Made by a program: the position numbers and the translations under genes. The notes under the pieces are model-generated. The model was given only the letters and a program-made list of their open reading frames with translations. It ran no database searches and was not told the DNA's origin. Below are positions 20,542 to 21,023 of a DNA stretch of 21,023 nucleotides, one piece after another (the stretch's first letter is position 1; each line of letters opens with the position of its first letter). The stretch comes from Saccoglossus kowalevskii (Eukaryota; Hemichordata; Enteropneusta; Harrimaniidae): contig NW_003135834.1 of NCBI RefSeq assembly GCF_000003605.2, forward strand, positions 232,618 to 253,640, read 5' to 3'.

Positions 20542-21023
20542 TTTTTAATCACACGACGTGACCGGCGAAACGCTCGAGATGTCGCACTAACCATTATGTG
20601 CAGCTGAGGTCTAAACTAAGCAAAAAAGCATGTACTGTATGTCTTACTTCATGAAAAGAGACTAGAAGAGTCTGAATTTGAAGTGTTTAATGTAACAAAA
20701 GAGGCGCACCTTTTTTCTTGTTATTTTCTCATTACCTAGTCTGATGAAAATGCAAAATACGCCGATGTACTACCCACACTGCTGCCTCTGGCAGAATGAT
20801 AAGCTTTCGGGGGATTCGGACGGTGTGCGTATTTGGTTGTTTTGTTGTATCTTATTAGATGTATTTTAAGAAAAGCTTATTTATTAAGAGTCAGTTAGTA
20901 TCGTAGATCTGTAATGTTTTTAATGCATTACGCCTCGATCTGAATAAATAAATTCATTTGAGTTGTCCCACTCGATACGACCATGTGACTCAATCGGCAG
21001 TTCTGACAATATATACATTAAAT
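20542..21023. other. Non-coding stretch to the window end
   Basis: AT-rich DNA with no open frame, RNA gene or repeat that I can support. A small CpG patch at 20550-20585 has no recognisable motif. Confidence 0.5.

Overview
This window looks like non-coding DNA from a eukaryote, most likely an invertebrate animal. It is AT-rich (by eye roughly 35-37% G+C) and rich in homopolymer and microsatellite tracts. It contains a very long pure tetranucleotide repeat, a miniature inverted-repeat element at a TTAA target, and several other inverted repeats. CpG is common rather than depleted, which argues against vertebrate bulk DNA. I cannot name the species or locus. Stop codons break every frame: the longest ATG-to-stop frame is 133 codons, and none shows a recognisable domain or convincing exon boundaries. 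I found no tRNA, rRNA, known microRNA, CRISPR array or bacterial gene arrangement. I therefore annotate no coding gene, and read the window as intergenic sequence or a long intron.

Layout. Bases 1-19 appear to be the last bases of a mobile element whose terminus resembles a complete 125-bp TTAA-flanked element at 9118-9242. Bases 240-540 are richer in G+C and hold three CACGTG E-boxes. From 540 to 6650 there is mostly featureless AT-rich sequence, with an EGR-like box next to a small hairpin (2664-2685), two CRE-like boxes (3034-3061), a TG/poly-G tract (3383-3408), a CLEAR-type E-box (5437-5446) and a CTCF-like box (5911-5924). Three inverted repeats lie within about 1.1 kb at 6656-6776, 7000-7035 and 7649-7714. 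A weak CTCF-like box is at 8085-8103 and an 11-bp tandem repeat at 8891-8933.

From 9250 to 21023, the main items are a short direct repeat (11768-11832), a 181-bp perfect (ATTT)n microsatellite (12596-12776), two CTCF-like boxes pointing away from each other about 0.2 kb apart (14456-14692), a CRE pair (16954-16975), a block with interleaved complementary segments (17115-17165), and overlapping inverted repeats (17905-18040).

How the parts might work together is inference only. The boxes recognised by bZIP, bHLH and zinc-finger proteins suggest that parts of the window could be regulatory, but motif matches alone are weak evidence. The strongest structural signals are the TTAA element with its second, partial copy, the perfect or near-perfect inverted repeats, and the interleaved block. 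I see no complete new biological system here.
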